Source: Candidatus Heimdallarchaeota archaeon
GTDB lineage: Archaea; Asgardarchaeota; Heimdallarchaeia; JABLTI01
NCBI GenBank assembly: GCA_030667035.1
Contig: DAOUWQ010000064.1
Coordinates: 1 to 7,182 of the forward strand
DNA: 7,182 nt
Direction: 5' to 3'
Shown here: one piece after another, positions 6,421 to 7,182 of the stretch
Position numbering within the stretch: position 1 is the first letter of the stretch
How the letters are laid out: every line of letters begins with the position of its first letter
The notes under the pieces: generated by a model
What the model was told of the DNA's origin: nothing
What the model saw: only the letters and a program-made list of their open reading frames with translations
Databases searched by the model: none
Program-made: the position numbers and the translations under genes

Positions 6421-7182
6421 TTGGAATCTACTATTCAAATGCAGTTTAATGAATTGTTACAATTGATCACTATTGGTGAATTCAGAGAGGCATTTGATTT
6501 ATTAGATAAAATTTCAAAAACGAAAGGGATTTGTAAAGAGGATCAACTTGATTGCTTACTTTTTAGAAGTGAATTAGAATATTTTATGGGAAATTATAGA
6601 AAATCCCTGCAGCATGCAGAGAGAGCATTAAAAGAAAGCAATGCATTAGACAATACAATATTAATCATTAAGGCTCTCTACAGAAAAAGTGCTGCAGTAC
6701 ATATTTTGGGTAACATTAACAAATGTCTTGTAATAATAGAAACATCTTTGAAATTGATGGTTGAAAAAAAATTACTCGATGATTCTGCGCTAACAAGAAC
6801 GAAAACTCGTTTAATAGGCTTAAATGGAGTAATTCTAGCTAATACTGGTAAATATAAAATTGGTCTTGAAAAATTGCAGCAAGCAATTGAGTTGGCAGAA
6901 AAATCTAATGATAAACATGCTTTAGCTTTTTTGACTACCCATTTTGGTTTGTATACTTCATTTGCTGGAAATTCTGAAGAAGCAAAGAAGATTATAAAAA
7001 AAGCACATAAAATTGCTTTGGAGTTGGGTAATAAACAAGAAATAGCATTAGTAATAATGCGTTCTGGTGTTTTAAAAATCGCTGAGTTAGAATATAAGGA
7101 AGCTTTAGAATTGTTTCAAAAAAGTATAGAAATAATGGATGAAACAGGATCTACGTATCTTTATTTTGCAATTTATATGAAC
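6421..7182 (+). CDS. TPR-repeat protein (3' end outside window)
   Basis: I translated an open frame of 254 codons that runs in phase to the window edge, so the C-terminus is missing. Helical hairpins of TPR type recur. QFNELLQLITIGEFREAFDL (8-27) opens the array, ELEYFMGNYRKSLQHAERAL (51-70) has the W/L-G-Y-A-A pattern, then ILGNINKCLVIIETSLKL, LANTGKYKIGLEKLQQAIEL and SFAGNSEEAKKIIKKAHKIA. The last is KIAELEYKEALELFQKSIEI (219-238). Linkers such as LELGN give a period near 40 residues, as in the longer TPR_12-like repeats. TPR solenoids hold protein partners; no catalytic domain is seen in this part. Start choice is uncertain. TTG at 6421 has GAGTGAT four bases upstream, resembling the archaeal GGAGGTGAT consensus. 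ATG at 6439 is in frame 18 bases later, and GTG at 6412 is a third option; a stop at 6406 closes the frame. It is divergent from the HD gene, so a shared role is only a possibility. Confidence 0.85.
   Translation, partial: MESTIQMQFNELLQLITIGEFREAFDLLDKISKTKGICKEDQLDCLLFRSELEYFMGNYRKSLQHAERALKESNALDNTILIIKALYRKSAAVHILGNINKCLVIIETSLKLMVEKKLLDDSALTRTKTRLIGLNGVILANTGKYKIGLEKLQQAIELAEKSNDKHALAFLTTHFGLYTSFAGNSEEAKKIIKKAHKIALELGNKQEIALVIMRSGVLKIAELEYKEALELFQKSIEIMDETGSTYLYFAIYMN

Noticed and set aside
1..7182. CRISPR array, tRNA, rRNA or insertion sequence
   Set aside because: I found no regularly spaced repeats, cloverleaf, conserved rRNA segments, transposase motifs or terminal inverted repeats with target duplications.

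Overview
This is an AT-rich stretch (about 30% G+C by eye) with seven protein genes, two of them cut by the window edges. There are no RNA genes, insertion sequences or CRISPR repeats that I can see. The mix suggests an archaeon, with an Asgard lineage as the best guess. The reasons are cytosolic leucine-rich-repeat and TPR proteins beside ordinary metabolic enzymes, TATA-like boxes close to starts, GTG and TTG starts, and G-rich Shine-Dalgarno-like sites at some genes. That assignment is inference, and an AT-rich bacterium is not excluded.

Left part (1-2488). A GNAT acetyltransferase lies on the minus strand and runs off the left edge. A 180-base divergent intergenic region with a 7-bp inverted repeat follows. 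Then come two plus-strand genes three bases apart: a YgeY-like M20 metallohydrolase with all its metal ligands, and a 201-residue protein made largely of 23-residue leucine-rich repeats. The spacing implies co-transcription.

Middle (2489-4468). The LRR gene converges on two minus-strand extended SDR (NAD(P)-dependent epimerase/dehydratase) genes. They are tandem paralogues joined by an ATGA stop/start overlap. The 17 bases between the two convergent stop codons lie within a near-perfect hairpin with T-rich flanks on both strands, which looks like one terminator serving both directions.

Right part (4469-7182). Upstream of the SDR pair, on the same strand, is a roughly 513-residue HD-superfamily phosphohydrolase-like protein with an H...HD...H...H...D residue set. 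Divergent from it is a TPR protein that runs off the right edge.

The M20/LRR pair and the SDR/SDR pair look like true transcription units. No common pathway connects all seven genes. The points most worth following are the SDR duplication with an apparent change in the cofactor-selecting residue, the unassigned HD protein with a long insert, the pairing of an LRR protein with a metallohydrolase, and the shared terminator.
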